A DNA stretch of 64,000 nt from Polyangium mundeleinium (GCF_028369105.1 NZ_JAQNDO010000001.1:1426001-1490000), one strand, 5' to 3'; counted from the stretch's first letter, positions 1-8,456 are shown. A program made the numbers and translations. Notes: generated by a model from the letters alone, not told the origin.

Positions 1-152
1 TGCTCGACGTGGGTGTCTGGGAGGTCGTGCGGCAGGTGGGCTGGGACGTGGAGGGGTTCCTCGAGCGGGGCGGGATTTACGGCTGGAAACACGACGCCAT
101 CCGTCCCGCAGCCGAGGCGCTCGTCCCGCTGCGACGCCGCGGACCGGGCTAA
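1..152 (+). CDS. C-terminal end of an unknown protein (partial)
   Basis: Reading frame 3 is open from the window edge to a TAA at 150-152 and gives about 49 residues, with motifs such as LDVGVWEVVRQVGWD and a basic tail PLRRRGPG. The start lies outside the window. It converges on the PPDK-like gene and the two stop codons overlap by a few bases. I do not recognise the family. Codon use (GC-rich third positions) is that of a real gene. Confidence 0.6.
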   Translation, partial: LDVGVWEVVRQVGWDVEGFLERGGIYGWKHDAIRPAAEALVPLRRRGPG

Positions 153-1972
153 AGCTTGCGCAGCGTCGGAGCAAATCCCGGGCTGACGTCGAGGACCACA
201 CGATCGCCGTCGGACACTTCCTGTCGCACGTTTGGCAGGATGAACCCCGGCACGCCGTGCTCGCGCATCACCACGGCGAGGTGGCAGAGCAACGAGCCCT
301 CCTCGAAGACCATCCCGAGCGTGCCGGGCGGCGCTGCGTAGACGATCTCGTCGAGCACGTGGAAGGGCCTTCGCGCCACGAGGATCAGCGGCTCGCCAGC
401 GCCTCCGCTCGCGGCGCTGCGCGTGTTGTGGATGTGGCGCTCGATGCTCGCGCGCACAGCGCTCGGGTCGTGATCGACGAACTGCACGCGACCGACGACG
501 CGCCCCTCGCAGATCACGTCGTCGCGCAGAGAGCGGGGAGCAACCGCGTTGCCCTCGTAGAGATCCACCAGGAAAAATTCGCCCGCAGGCGTATAGCCGA
601 ACTCGATCCCGGCCTTGGGATGATGCGTCGCGAGCCGCTGGGCGATATCGAAGATCTGCTTCCTCTCGGCGGGCGAGAGCTCGGGAGGGTCGTCGACGGG
701 TTCTTCCCGAACGTTCCCATGCTCGACGACCGCCTGCGTTGCCTGTTTTCCGAGACGCACGGATCGCACTACGCCGCCGGGGCCGATCCGGTAGGTCGTC
801 GCGTCGGCGATGCCCTTGCTGATGAAGTGGCCATGCACGATCTCGACGACCACGTCGCCCTCTTCGCGTCGGACCGCGATACCCGTCCGCGCCGTGGGTT
901 GCAGCTCCTTGAGCAGGAACGCGAACCACGCGTCGTGTCCTGAAAGCTCCTCGATCAGTGCCCGAATGCAAGCCTCGGCAGCGTTTCCTGCGCCAAACTT
1001 TCGGACGATCTTGTCTTGCCAGCGAAAAGGGACGAGCAGCACCGCAATGAGCTCTCCCCACGAGCGCAAAGCCTCCGCTACCGCCGCAACATGCTGGGCC
1101 TCAGGCTTCTGGCACACCGCGACAAAGCCTCGCGAGATCGGGATGTCGAGCTCCTCTGCGAGGAGCCGAAGCGTCACCTTGTCATGCCGCCGAACAGCAT
1201 CCGGCAAGCGCGCCGCATGCGCTCGATCCACGGGAACGAGCTCGATCCCCGGCTCGCCACGAAGTCCACGAAGGCCGGTGATCGGTCGGGCTTGCAGCGC
1301 GATCACGTCGTGGTTCACGAGCGCCCATTCGACGTCCGTGGGCCCTCCCACGGCCTGCTCTGCACGACGCGCGAGCTTGTCGAGGGCGTCGAGCCCATCG
1401 ACGCCGAGGCGCGCCGCGACGGCCTGTCGGCCTTGCTCATCGAGCGAAACACGCAGCTCCGGCGCGGCGCCGTCGACCAGATTGCGCAGATGTCCCTGCA
1501 CGACCTCGATCACGGCTGCACCAACACCGTCGCGCGGATCCCTCGTGAAGAGCAGCCCGGACCATTGCGGGTGAATCATCTGCTGAACGATGACGGCAGG
1601 GAGTCGTTCAGCGGCTTTTGCAGCCTGGGCCCGCATGGATCGCCCTGAGCTTCGGCACCTTGCAATGGCCTCGAGCACGCGCGCGGCCGTCGCTTCGACA
1701 TCGAGCTCGGATTCGAAGAGCCCCGCGAGGGATCGAGCACCGCCGTCCTCGAGCGCCCCCGACGAACGGACCGCGACCGTCACGCAGCCGGACCGCTCGA
1801 CGAGCGCGCGCAAGGCTTCGGCGATCTCCGCCTCGGAAGGCTCCTCGCCCGCGAGAACCACAAACCCATCGGGCACGGCCACGCCGAGGCTCCGCAGCCG
1901 GAACAACCCCGCCGCCTTCCCGCCAACCCGCTCGGGCACGCTCCCGGCTCCGAGCTCGACATATGCCGTCAC
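149..1972 (-). CDS. PEP-synthase/PPDK-like enzyme (ATP-grasp plus PEP-utilising domain)
   Basis: The 607-residue product has the pyruvate phosphate dikinase N-terminal ATP-grasp domain at about residues 1-240: GGKAAGLFRL near the start, VAVRSSGALEDG, then QQMIHPQWSGLLFTRDP, and DVEWAL followed by ALQARPITGL. The C-terminal PEP-utilising mobile domain (about 520-605) carries the candidate phosphohistidine in EEGSLLCHLAVVMREHGVP. The middle part (about 245-510) is less typical. I chose the GTG at 1972 because its codon overlaps the upstream stop as GTGA, the usual sign of translational coupling. A longer frame to 2197 would add a basic, unconserved leader inside the neighbouring gene. The family moves phosphate between ATP, a histidine and an acid or enol substrate; the substrate here is unknown. 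The tight pairing with a PP-loop-like gene suggests a joint ATP-dependent modification rather than central metabolism. Confidence 0.8.
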   Translation of the reverse strand: MTAYVELGAGSVPERVGGKAAGLFRLRSLGVAVPDGFVVLAGEEPSEAEIAEALRALVERSGCVTVAVRSSGALEDGGARSLAGLFESELDVEATAARVLEAIARCRSSGRSMRAQAAKAAERLPAVIVQQMIHPQWSGLLFTRDPRDGVGAAVIEVVQGHLRNLVDGAAPELRVSLDEQGRQAVAARLGVDGLDALDKLARRAEQAVGGPTDVEWALVNHDVIALQARPITGLRGLRGEPGIELVPVDRAHAARLPDAVRRHDKVTLRLLAEELDIPISRGFVAVCQKPEAQHVAAVAEALRSWGELIAVLLVPFRWQDKIVRKFGAGNAAEACIRALIEELSGHDAWFAFLLKELQPTARTGIAVRREEGDVVVEIVHGHFISKGIADATTYRIGPGGVVRSVRLGKQATQAVVEHGNVREEPVDDPPELSPAERKQIFDIAQRLATHHPKAGIEFGYTPAGEFFLVDLYEGNAVAPRSLRDDVICEGRVVGRVQFVDHDPSAVRASIERHIHNTRSAASGGAGEPLILVARRPFHVLDEIVYAAPPGTLGMVFEEGSLLCHLAVVMREHGVPGFILPNVRQEVSDGDRVVLDVSPGFAPTLRKL

Positions 1973-2850
1973 GAGGCCCCCGCGCTCAGCAACTCGCGCA
2001 CGTACGCCTCCACGGCGGAGGAAAACCGCGCGCCGTCGACGCCCGCCCTGCGAAGCTCGACGATGCGAGCCGCGAGCGGGGAGGCGAATCGTTCCATGTA
2101 ACTCTTGATCTGCGCCGGCTCGAAGAGCGGCCGCCCATCCGTCCCGGCGTCGTTCCCGCTCATGACGCAACGGAGCTGGCGATCTCCCTCTTTCCAATCA
2201 TCGCCGAGCAGATCGGCCATCTCCGCCTCGGTCCGCACGTGGTGAATGGGAAACTGGTGATTGATTCCGTGGTCCTTCGAGAACCGCAGATAAGCGTCGA
2301 CCGCCTCCACGGTCTGGTTGGCCTTGCGGCGCGCGCCGTGGTGGAGCTCCTTTTCGCCGGAGATGAGAACCTTCGCGCCGAGAGCCTCCCCCAGGACAGC
2401 GCGCATTGCATAGAAGTGAAGGTGGCACCCGAGGCAGGGCGTGAAGAAGCCGAACGTACGGGAGAGATCATTCAGGAAACGCGCGTTGAGCATCCGCCAG
2501 AAATCGACGTCCTCCAGGCAAAACCACGGTGTCACGCGCACGCCCGGGAACGCGCGACCCACGTGGTCGCGCATCCGCACCCAGTTGTCGTCGTAGACGC
2601 TCCAGTTGCCGTACCTCGTCGGCACGACGTCGGCGACCGGGATCAAGGTCGCGACCTCGCGCCCGCGGAGCCACGCCATGGCCGCGGCCACGCTGTCGCG
2701 TCCGGCGAAGTCTGCGAGGACGAGCGGCATCGGGGCGCCCGCGAGGCTGTCAACGACGTCCGGCGGCAGAAACTCCTCGATGGTCCGCTTCCCAGCGAGG
2801 GCGTCGCACAGGTCGACGAAGCGAACACGGCGGGGAACGTGGTCGTACAT
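1969..2850 (-). CDS. PP-loop/HUP-like protein with C-x2-C motif
   Basis: The 293-residue protein starts with ATG. Near residue 45 it has LVLADFAGRDSVAAAM, which resembles the SGGxDS phosphate-binding loop of PP-loop ATP pyrophosphatases (Gly-Gly replaced by Ala-Gly-Arg). A later stretch has PCLGCHLHFYAMRAVLG and LISGEKELHHG, giving a C-x2-C-H pair and a downstream ISGE segment, as in adenylating or thiolating members of that superfamily. Family membership is inferred from these motifs only. Its stop overlaps the start of the PPDK-like gene by four bases, so the two are co-translated. No close functional name is justified. It may activate a substrate with AMP while the partner handles phosphate. 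Confidence 0.65.
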   Translation of the reverse strand: MYDHVPRRVRFVDLCDALAGKRTIEEFLPPDVVDSLAGAPMPLVLADFAGRDSVAAAMAWLRGREVATLIPVADVVPTRYGNWSVYDDNWVRMRDHVGRAFPGVRVTPWFCLEDVDFWRMLNARFLNDLSRTFGFFTPCLGCHLHFYAMRAVLGEALGAKVLISGEKELHHGARRKANQTVEAVDAYLRFSKDHGINHQFPIHHVRTEAEMADLLGDDWKEGDRQLRCVMSGNDAGTDGRPLFEPAQIKSYMERFASPLAARIVELRRAGVDGARFSSAVEAYVRELLSAGAS

Positions 2851-3135
2851 GGGGGAAGCTCCGATCTCCAGGACGCCTCACCAGGATGGCGCACACCCGC
2901 CAGCCCTGCGGGAACTTGGCATGATGGCAAACCACGCAGGGGAGGTCAAACCCTCGTCTGTCGGCGGGCGGCTGGCCGCACACTTGGATCGGTCGGGGTC
3001 GGAAGGGGACCACTACTCCCTCGTGCTACAAGGCAACCTCATGCCGCGCTCATCCCTCTCACGGGCATCGACACCCTCATCGCCAGGCTGAGCTCGCCAG
3101 GGGAGCGCGCGCTGGCGACGGAGGAGCTCGCGCGA

Positions 3136-3498
3136 ATGGGTCCGTCAGCGATTCCGTACCTCGTGGATGCTGCCAGGGGGACATGGAGGAACGCTTGGGG
3201 CGCTTCCTGCGAGAACGACCAACAGATCCGCTCCGGAGCTGTGATCGCCTTCCGCAAGATGGGGGCGGCGGCATCGGAAGCGTTGCCCGCGCTCATCGCT
3301 CTCCTATCGCACCCGTCTGCCCCACTTCGCCGGGAGCTGGTTCATGCCTTCGCCCTCATCGCAAAGGGGAGCAACGAAGCGGAGGCTGTGGAGCAGTGTG
3401 CGGCGGCGCTTGTGCAAATGCAGAATGATCCGGATGTCGAAGTGCGCTACGAGGCCATGTGCGCCATCCGTGGGCGGGTGCCTGTACGTGAATTGTGA
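3136..3498 (+). CDS. HEAT-repeat protein, start unclear
   Basis: The sequence shows helical-repeat character: ALPALIALLSHPSAPLRREL followed by HAFALIAKGSNEAEAVEQCA and NDPDVEVRYEAMCAIRGRV, the A-L-x-D-x-xxVR pattern of HEAT/PBS-lyase repeats. The ATG at 3136 gives 120 residues. HEAT-like sequence (GIDTLIARLSSPGERALATE) continues upstream to about 3052 in the same frame, but no ATG, GTG or TTG is available there. An ATG at 3041 lies in another frame. The gene is therefore 5' truncated, frameshifted, or uses an unusual start. HEAT scaffolds usually mediate protein contacts; no partner is evident. Confidence 0.55.
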   Translation: MGPSAIPYLVDAARGTWRNAWGASCENDQQIRSGAVIAFRKMGAAASEALPALIALLSHPSAPLRRELVHAFALIAKGSNEAEAVEQCAAALVQMQNDPDVEVRYEAMCAIRGRVPVREL

Positions 3499-3853
3499 GG
3501 ACGGCACGGACGCACGCCCCACCCCCTGCGATTGATGCCGCCCGCAGCTCGTACTCCACCATCTGCCGCCCGAGCACCCGCCCCGGGCGAGTCGATGACC
3601 TGCTCGTGCCAGCGCACGTGCACCGTCTCGTACATCGACAACAGCACGCCCCAGACCACGTGTCGCCGCACGATACGTGGCTCAGTGCGGACGCGGAAAG
3701 ACAAGTCGGATTCAGGCGCGTCCACTCGGATCAGGGTATGTCGTCCGCGTCGACGAGGCCGAAGCGGACCTCCGCGGCCTCGACCTCAACGGCCTCCAGC
3801 CGAACAATGTAACCTGTCGGCAAATGGGTGAATGCTCGTGGGATAAGAGCCAT
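3447..3853 (-). pseudogene. Small frameshifted gene abutting intron 1
   Basis: From an ATG at 3853 the minus strand reads MALIPRAFTHLPTGYIVRLE and continues with a beta-rich Val/Glu pattern to a TGA at 3731-3733. A one-base shift continues the same style of sequence, RVDAPESDLSFRVRTEPRIV, then HVVWGVLLSMYETVHVRWHE, and the frame ends at 3447. The two halves look like one small domain broken by a frameshift, although two overlapping small genes remain possible. The intron inserted one base upstream of the start codon, which would separate the gene from its promoter. The last 50 bases are antisense to the HEAT gene. Family unknown. Confidence 0.35.
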
Positions 3854-4488
3854 GGTGCGACCAGGCAAGTCTGGTCCGAAAGGAATGAGATGCGATAAAC
3901 TCATGAAATTCGGTTTGCCGTCCGGCGGGTGCGATCCCCGCCCGGCCAAGGGTGGCCCGCCCAGGCCGGTAGCGAGCCTTGCGACGGTCACGGTAACGCG
4001 GCCGGCGATGCGTAGGTGCGCGAGCGTGCGGGCCGTGGGGAATGCAGCCACGAAAATTATAATCATTCCGGGGGCCGAGGGCGTCATTGCACCCGAAGGC
4101 GACGGTGAACTTCCCAGAAGTGGGCAAGGGAAGGGCACTCCCGGCGGGGTGTACGACCACGGCACGTAGGAAGGGGACGGTCCAGAGACCTGGGAGACCC
4201 GCGTTCCTCTTCGGGAACAACCGGTGCCACGGAGACCCGGTGATCAATCTCCGACGCGCCGCGCGCTTGCGGATACGCGCGCGGCCGGCCGAAGCCATGC
4301 TCGTGGCTCTGCACAGAAGAAGTATTCGCACCGAGGTAGGCAGCAGGCAAGGGACAACCGGAGCCGATGCCGACGGGAACGCGGGAGTCGGAGGGCTGAA
4401 TACGAGCGATGACGTCGGGGAACGGGGTAGCGCCCGGACCCGGCCGAGCAAAGGCAGCCCGTGTTGGTGTGAACTTCAGGAGGGAACC

Positions 4489-5808
4489 ATGCCCGACGCA
4501 TTGATGTCGGAGAACATGTCACCGGGACTGTTGAAGGTAGCGGAAAGAGCGAGAAGGGAGCCCGAAGGACGGTTCCACGCGCTGGCCCATCTCATCGACG
4601 GGCCAGCCCTGGCACGCGCGTATCGCCGCATGCGGAAGGATGCAGCGGTGGGGGTGGATGGAGTCACGAAGGAGCAGTATGGGCTGGACCTGGAGCGCAA
4701 CCTCCAGGGCCTGCACGAACGGCTGAGGTCGAAGCGATATCGGCACCAGCCGATCCGGCGTGTCCACATCCCCAAGGACAAGGGCAAGACGAGGCCGATT
4801 GGGATATCGGCGTTCGAGGACAAACTGGTCCAGGACGCCGTGCGCGAGGTGCTCGAAGCGATCTACGAGCAGGACTTTCTGGACTGCTCGTACGGCTTCA
4901 GGCCCGGACGCAGTGCCCATGACGCCATCCGTGCCCTCGACCGGCTCGTGTACAAGGGCAAGGTGGGGTGGATTCTGGAGGCTGACATCGTGTCCTTCTT
5001 CGACAGCGTGGATCGCACCAAGCTGCTGGAGATGCTCCAGACTCGGGTGGCCGATGGGTCGCTCCTGCGGCTCATCGGCAAATGCTTGCACGTGGGTGTG
5101 CTCGACGGCGCGGAGTACTCCGAGCCGGAGATCGGCACGGCCCAGGGGTCGGTGCTCTCCCCGCTCCTGGGGAACATCTATCTGCATTACGTGCTCGACC
5201 TGTGGTTCGATCGCGAGGTCAAGCCGCGTACGCGGGGTGAGGCGCACCTCATCCGCTATGCGGATGATTTTGTGATGGTGTTCGAGCGCCAGGACGACGC
5301 GGAGCGCGTGATGGAGGTGCTCCACAAGCGGATGGGGCGATTCGGACTGACCCTTCACCCGGACAAGACTCGCCTGTTACCCTTCCAGCGGCCACCGGCC
5401 GCGCAGACGGGCGGCAAAGGTCTGGCGACGTTCGACTTCCTCGGGTTCACGCTGTACTGGCGGCGGACCTTGAGAGGTCAATGGCAAATGGCGTGCAAGA
5501 CTCGGTCTGCTCGCCTTCGACGGGCAGTCCAGTCCGTCGCCGACTGGTGCCGCCGCTATCGGCACCTGCCGGTCAAGGTGCAGCATGCCGCGCTCAAGAG
5601 GCGCATCCAAGGGCACTTCAACTACTTCGGCGTCAACGGCAATGTTCGCAGTCTGCTGTTGCTCGTCGAAGAAGCCAAGAGGGCCTGGTACAAGTGGCTC
5701 TGCCGTCGGAGCAATCGGGTGCGCCTGAATTGGGAGGGGTTCGGCGAGATGCTGAAGAGCCTGCCTCTGCCCCGTCCCCGCGTGATAGTCCGAATCTGGG
5801 GGACGTAG
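4489..5808 (+). CDS. ltrA: Group II intron reverse transcriptase/maturase
   Basis: The 439-residue protein starts at an ATG preceded by CAGGAGGG at 4477-4484. Upstream in-frame sequence belongs to the structured intron RNA, so a longer start is unlikely. RT landmarks are GVDGVTKEQY, the finger/palm region ending in CSYGFRPGRSAHDA, the catalytic YADD box in LIRYADDFVMVFE, and FDFLGFTLYWRR. A maturase (X) domain follows, with HFNYFGVNGN and RAWYKWLCRRSNR. The protein stops at VIVRIWGT, with no C-terminal HNH endonuclease, so mobility would be of the endonuclease-independent type. It binds its own intron RNA, helps splicing and reverse-transcribes it at target DNA. The intact frame suggests an active or recently active element. 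Confidence 0.95.
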   Translation: MPDALMSENMSPGLLKVAERARREPEGRFHALAHLIDGPALARAYRRMRKDAAVGVDGVTKEQYGLDLERNLQGLHERLRSKRYRHQPIRRVHIPKDKGKTRPIGISAFEDKLVQDAVREVLEAIYEQDFLDCSYGFRPGRSAHDAIRALDRLVYKGKVGWILEADIVSFFDSVDRTKLLEMLQTRVADGSLLRLIGKCLHVGVLDGAEYSEPEIGTAQGSVLSPLLGNIYLHYVLDLWFDREVKPRTRGEAHLIRYADDFVMVFERQDDAERVMEVLHKRMGRFGLTLHPDKTRLLPFQRPPAAQTGGKGLATFDFLGFTLYWRRTLRGQWQMACKTRSARLRRAVQSVADWCRRYRHLPVKVQHAALKRRIQGHFNYFGVNGNVRSLLLLVEEAKRAWYKWLCRRSNRVRLNWEGFGEMLKSLPLPRPRVIVRIWGT

Positions 5809-5829
5809 CCGCAAGCCACATCAACGGAA

Positions 5830-5904
5830 GAGCCGGATGGTGGAAATCTCCTTGTCCGGTTCCGGCGAGGGCCCCGGGGGAGTGATCCCCCGGGGCTACT
5901 CTAC
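5830..5904 (+). ncRNA. Intron domains V and VI
   Basis: Domain V spans 5830-5862: GAGCCGGATGG, a GAAA-type loop, and a closing CCGGTTC arm, the typical 34-nt hairpin with the catalytic triad region. Domain VI follows as a GC-rich hairpin (CCCCGGGGG / CCCCCGGGG) and then CTACTCTAC. The A seven bases from the 3' end is the likely branch point, by position. Confidence 0.8.
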
Positions 5905-5929
5905 ACAAGCCGTAAAGGAGATCCCACTC

Positions 5930-6586
5930 GTGGCAGACCCGCCCGACGACAATCCTTCATTCCCTGTTACCGAGATCCAACAGCAGGCCACCGAAACCCT
6001 CCTCGACCACGTGCTCGGACGCCCCGGCGTCGCAGCCCATCTCCTCGAAGCCCTCGGCAACCTTGCCGCTCTCGCCCGCCTCTCCCCCGAAGCGCTGACC
6101 GAGCGCTTCGCCCTCACCCCCGACGAAGCCACCCGCATCCTCGCCGCCTTCGAGCTCGGCCACCGCCGACTCATCGAAGGCACAGACGCACCCCGCATTC
6201 TCTCCTGTCAGGAGGTCGTCGCTTGGGCCCACCCGCGACTCGGGCACCTCGTTCACGAGGAGATGCACCTCCTCGCGCTCAGCGGTCAGGGCGGGCTTCG
6301 CGGAGCTCGCCTCATCGCACGAGGCGGCCTCCACGCGCTCGCGGTTCGTCCCTCCGACATCCTGCGAGCCGGCCTTGAGCTTGCCGCGTCCGGCTTCGTC
6401 CTGGTCCACAACCATCCGAGCGGAAATCCGGACCCCTCGCTCGAGGACATCGCTCTCACCCGGCGCGTGCAGGAGTCCGCAGACCTGCTTGGGATGCCGC
6501 TCGTCGATCACGTCATCGTGGTCGCGTCAGGCAGCTTTAGCTCGTTCGTTGCGAACCAGTGGGCGAGCCAGCCGGCCTCGCAATAA
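5930..6586 (+). CDS. radC: RadC-like JAB-domain protein
   Basis: The start is a GTG at 5930 with AAGGAG nine bases upstream, immediately after intron 1. The product has 218 residues. The N-terminal half is a helix-hairpin-helix-like segment (LARLSPEALTERFALTPDEA). The C-terminal JAB/MPN domain carries LVHNHPSGNPDPSLED, the HxHPSG-x-x-x-S-x-x-D zinc motif of RadC, with the glutamate in EEMHLLAL. RadC-type proteins are common on phages and genomic islands; their enzymatic role in recombination is unsettled. It is shorter at the N-terminus than chromosomal RadC (about 225-230 aa). It opens the recombination module that ends with RecA. Its promoter would lie upstream of the intron, so expression may depend on intron splicing or an intron-borne promoter. 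Confidence 0.9.
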   Translation: MADPPDDNPSFPVTEIQQQATETLLDHVLGRPGVAAHLLEALGNLAALARLSPEALTERFALTPDEATRILAAFELGHRRLIEGTDAPRILSCQEVVAWAHPRLGHLVHEEMHLLALSGQGGLRGARLIARGGLHALAVRPSDILRAGLELAASGFVLVHNHPSGNPDPSLEDIALTRRVQESADLLGMPLVDHVIVVASGSFSSFVANQWASQPASQ

Positions 6587-6644
6587 TCGCGAGAGTGCGG
6601 GGATAAGAATCACGAGGAACCCCTCAACCCTGGAGGTCACCGTG

Positions 6645-6758
6645 ATGTCTCGTATCTCCCGCTTCCTTCGCGACCCCAAGGCGGTCAGCAAGGCGCTTCG
6701 CATCGCAGCGGCCGTTATCACCCTGGTCGCGCAGATCATCACCATCTGCCTGGGCTGA
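6645..6758 (+). CDS. 37-aa single-pass membrane peptide
   Basis: An ATG with TGGAGGT at 6631-6637 opens a 37-residue frame: MSRISRFLRDPKAVSKALRI, then a hydrophobic helix AAAVITLVAQIITICLG at the extreme C-terminus. A positively charged N-terminal amphipathic part followed by one transmembrane helix is seen in small toxins, holin-like peptides and membrane anchors. No family can be assigned. It follows radC by 58 bases and is followed by a second such peptide. Confidence 0.55.
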   Translation: MSRISRFLRDPKAVSKALRIAAAVITLVAQIITICLG

Positions 6759-6805
6759 GGAGCCACCTCGTCCCGATTCAATCCGAAAGATATACAGGAG
6801 AACCC

Positions 6806-6970
6806 ATGCCCATCACGCCCAACGCCGCCCCGACGAACCCCGAGAACCCCGGCGCCTCGTTCATCAAGCGCGTCATGGCCAATGATTCGGCGAAGAAAGG
6901 CGCCGCCGCCCTCGTGGCCGGTGTCGTGCTCGCGGTCGTGACCGAGGCCATCTGGCCCTCCAACTCGTAG
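6806..6970 (+). CDS. 54-aa membrane peptide
   Basis: The ATG has CAGGAG at 6795-6800. The product starts with a Pro/Asn-rich segment (MPITPNAAPTNPENPGASF), then a lysine-rich patch and one predicted transmembrane helix, GAAALVAGVVLAVVTEAIW. It stops at TAG 6968-6970, where the next frame is already open. Together with the 37-aa peptide it forms a pair of short membrane proteins inside the recombination module. Function unknown. Confidence 0.55.
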   Translation: MPITPNAAPTNPENPGASFIKRVMANDSAKKGAAALVAGVVLAVVTEAIWPSNS

Positions 6971-7113
6971 CCGACATCCTCGGCGAGGCGCTGTTCGACG
7001 AACTGCGGCGCCGCCTCAAGGACATCGCGCCCGTCGCCGATGAGACGCTCGAATGGCTCCGTGAAGCGGCACGTCCGCTACCGGGCGTCGAGCTCGTCAG
7101 CGAGGACGGGGCC

Positions 7114-7317
7114 ATGTTCACCGGGGTCGTGTTCGTCGAGCGAAACCGGCCCGTGGCCATGCTGGCATTCCGGCATGCGCCGACGCGGCATGCGCCTCGA
7201 TACGGTCCACCCCAATACCCCAACCAGTACCCGCCTCCCAATCAGCGCCACCTCTTCGACGAAGACGAGGAGGAGCCGCCGCCGGCCTGGAGGCCCAGCA
7301 GGTTGTGGGATCGCTGA
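7114..7317 (+). CDS. Small proline-rich protein, start uncertain
   Basis: The ATG at 7114 gives 67 residues (MFTGVVFVERNRPVAMLAFR), a proline/tyrosine-rich linker and an acidic stretch FDEDEEEPPP. The frame is open and protein-like well upstream, back to about 6950 (VADILGEALFDELRRRLKDI, then LEWLREAARPLPGVELVSED). There is no ATG or GTG there, only CTG or ATC codons right beside the preceding TAG. Termination-reinitiation at a non-AUG codon, or a sequencing indel joining it to the upstream gene, would explain this. The acidic, proline-rich end is likely disordered. Unknown family. Confidence 0.45.
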   Translation: MFTGVVFVERNRPVAMLAFRHAPTRHAPRYGPPQYPNQYPPPNQRHLFDEDEEEPPPAWRPSRLWDR

Positions 7318-7338
7318 AACGTTCATCGTCCGTCGACC

Positions 7339-7381
7339 AGGGCGTCCCGCTGGCACGTAGTGACGTGCTCCGGGGCGCCCT
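7339..7381 (+). terminator. Long hairpin terminator
   Basis: An outer stem AGGGCGTCCCG pairs with CGGGGCGCCCT (one mismatch). An inner stem GCACGT / ACGTGC lies inside it, and TTCTGTTT follows. It separates the small-protein group from the next ribosome-binding site. Confidence 0.6.
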
Positions 7382-7405
7382 TCTGTTTCCGGAAAGGAGA
7401 TTTCC

Positions 7406-7693
7406 ATGCGCGTCAATGGCCGCACGCTTCGCTACTCCACCCTCGCCGAGCGGCGGATGTTTCTCTCGCTCGGCATCACGGAGCTGCGCGTGCCGCGTTC
7501 CATGAACCCGTATACGGTCGCCCGGCGAATCGCTCGGGCGGCGAAGAACAACACGCCCGATATGGAGTTTTTCAAGAGCCTCGCCACGCAGGCGAGGCGG
7601 GCGCCGGACCAGGCGCCGGGGCCGTCGCCGGACTTCGATCGGCCCGAGCCCGTGCTGCCGGAGCCGCACGAGCCGCTCCATGCCGCGGCGTAG
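7406..7693 (+). CDS. Unknown 95-aa protein
   Basis: The ATG is preceded by GGAAAGGAG. The N-terminal half (LRYSTLAERRMFLSLGITEL, then NPYTVARRIARAAKNNT) is helical and basic. The C-terminal half is proline-rich and acidic, as in a flexible tail. It overlaps the next gene by 14 bases, so the two are probably co-translated. No family recognised. Confidence 0.6.
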   Translation: MRVNGRTLRYSTLAERRMFLSLGITELRVPRSMNPYTVARRIARAAKNNTPDMEFFKSLATQARRAPDQAPGPSPDFDRPEPVLPEPHEPLHAAA

Positions 7694-8357
7694 CAGCCTC
7701 GAAGAGCTGCGGTGCGCGCTTCGGATCGCGGAGCCGAATACGGAGAGCCTCAGTCGGTATCTCGAGGAGACGTCCGAGCACGTGGCAGCTCTCCTCGGGG
7801 TCGAGCGCGAGGCTCTCGAGCAGCTCCTCGGCAAACCCGACCGTGAAGTGGGGCCGAAGCTCGAGGCCCTGCTTCACAGGCGAGCAGAAGCGCAGGAAGT
7901 CAGGCGCGCGGAGCGGGCGGCTCAGATCGCCGGCTCCGCCGCCGAGCTTCTTGCTCGCACCGCCGTGTGGCACGAGGGGCGGGCGCACCTCGACCCGAGC
8001 ATTCTCTTCGGTGCCATCCTCGCGGATGTGGGGCACAAGTTCATCGCGTTCCACGGCGGACGTGCGTTCGAGGTCCGCATGCTGCGCCATACGTTGTGGA
8101 GCGCGGGCGAGGCGCTCTCCCAGCACGACGACCTCGTCGTCTGGGCCGATGCCGAGGGGCTTCACTTCCGCTGGAAGAACGGGCGGGGCGGTCTGAACCT
8201 CCTTTCGCAGCACGTGCCCGCGCGCGACATCGCGTACGGGCTGCACGTGTATCTCACACCGCCCGTGCAGCGGACGAGCGTGCACCGGACGCAGCGGCCA
8301 GCGCGGCGTCCGGTCTCGCTGGGCGATGAAGTCGTCAACATGACGCTCTTCGCGTAG
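7680..8357 (+). CDS. Unknown 225-aa protein
   Basis: It begins with ATG inside the end of the preceding gene. Residues 1-90 are helical and charged (EELRCALRIAEPNTESLSRY, then LEQLLGKPDREVGPKLEALL). Residues 100-190 look like a compact alpha/beta domain (FIAFHGGRAFEVRMLRHTLW, then LVVWADAEGLHFRWKNGRGG). There is no signal peptide or membrane helix. Its position between phage-like small genes and the ATPase module suggests a phage or ICE accessory function. Unknown family. Confidence 0.65.
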   Translation: MPRRSSLEELRCALRIAEPNTESLSRYLEETSEHVAALLGVEREALEQLLGKPDREVGPKLEALLHRRAEAQEVRRAERAAQIAGSAAELLARTAVWHEGRAHLDPSILFGAILADVGHKFIAFHGGRAFEVRMLRHTLWSAGEALSQHDDLVVWADAEGLHFRWKNGRGGLNLLSQHVPARDIAYGLHVYLTPPVQRTSVHRTQRPARRPVSLGDEVVNMTLFA

Positions 8358-8456
8358 TGCCTGGTAGATCGTAATACCGCGACGAACCACGTCTGCGGTG
8401 CCCTCTCTTCGGACGGCATGCCTGCAAGGCATTGCGTCCTCTCTCCGGATAACCCC

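Larger units (their letters stand above)
3855..5904 (+). mobile_element. Group II intron, copy 1
   Basis: The element begins with GTGCG, the conserved group II 5' end, and ends with an AY dinucleotide in CTACTCTAC. It has a multidomain RNA 5' part (3855-4488), an internal reverse transcriptase gene, and recognisable domains V and VI at the 3' end. Boundaries were fixed by comparison with copy 2: both are 2,050 bp and offset by exactly 45,456 bp. The last 15 bases of the 5' exons agree at 13 positions (GGGATAAGAGCCATG against GGGATAAGAACAATG), as expected for IBS pairing with the same EBS. It inserted between a small minus-strand gene and the ribosome-binding site of radC. No target-site duplication is expected for retrohoming. 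Confidence 0.93.

Noticed and set aside
1618-3135. Long plus-strand extension of the HEAT-repeat frame
   Set aside because: Most of it is antisense to the PP-loop-like and PPDK-like genes. HEAT-like sequence only begins near 3,050.
4519-5358. 279-codon minus-strand frame inside both introns
   Set aside because: Exact antisense of the reverse transcriptase core. It is repeated in the second copy for the same reason.
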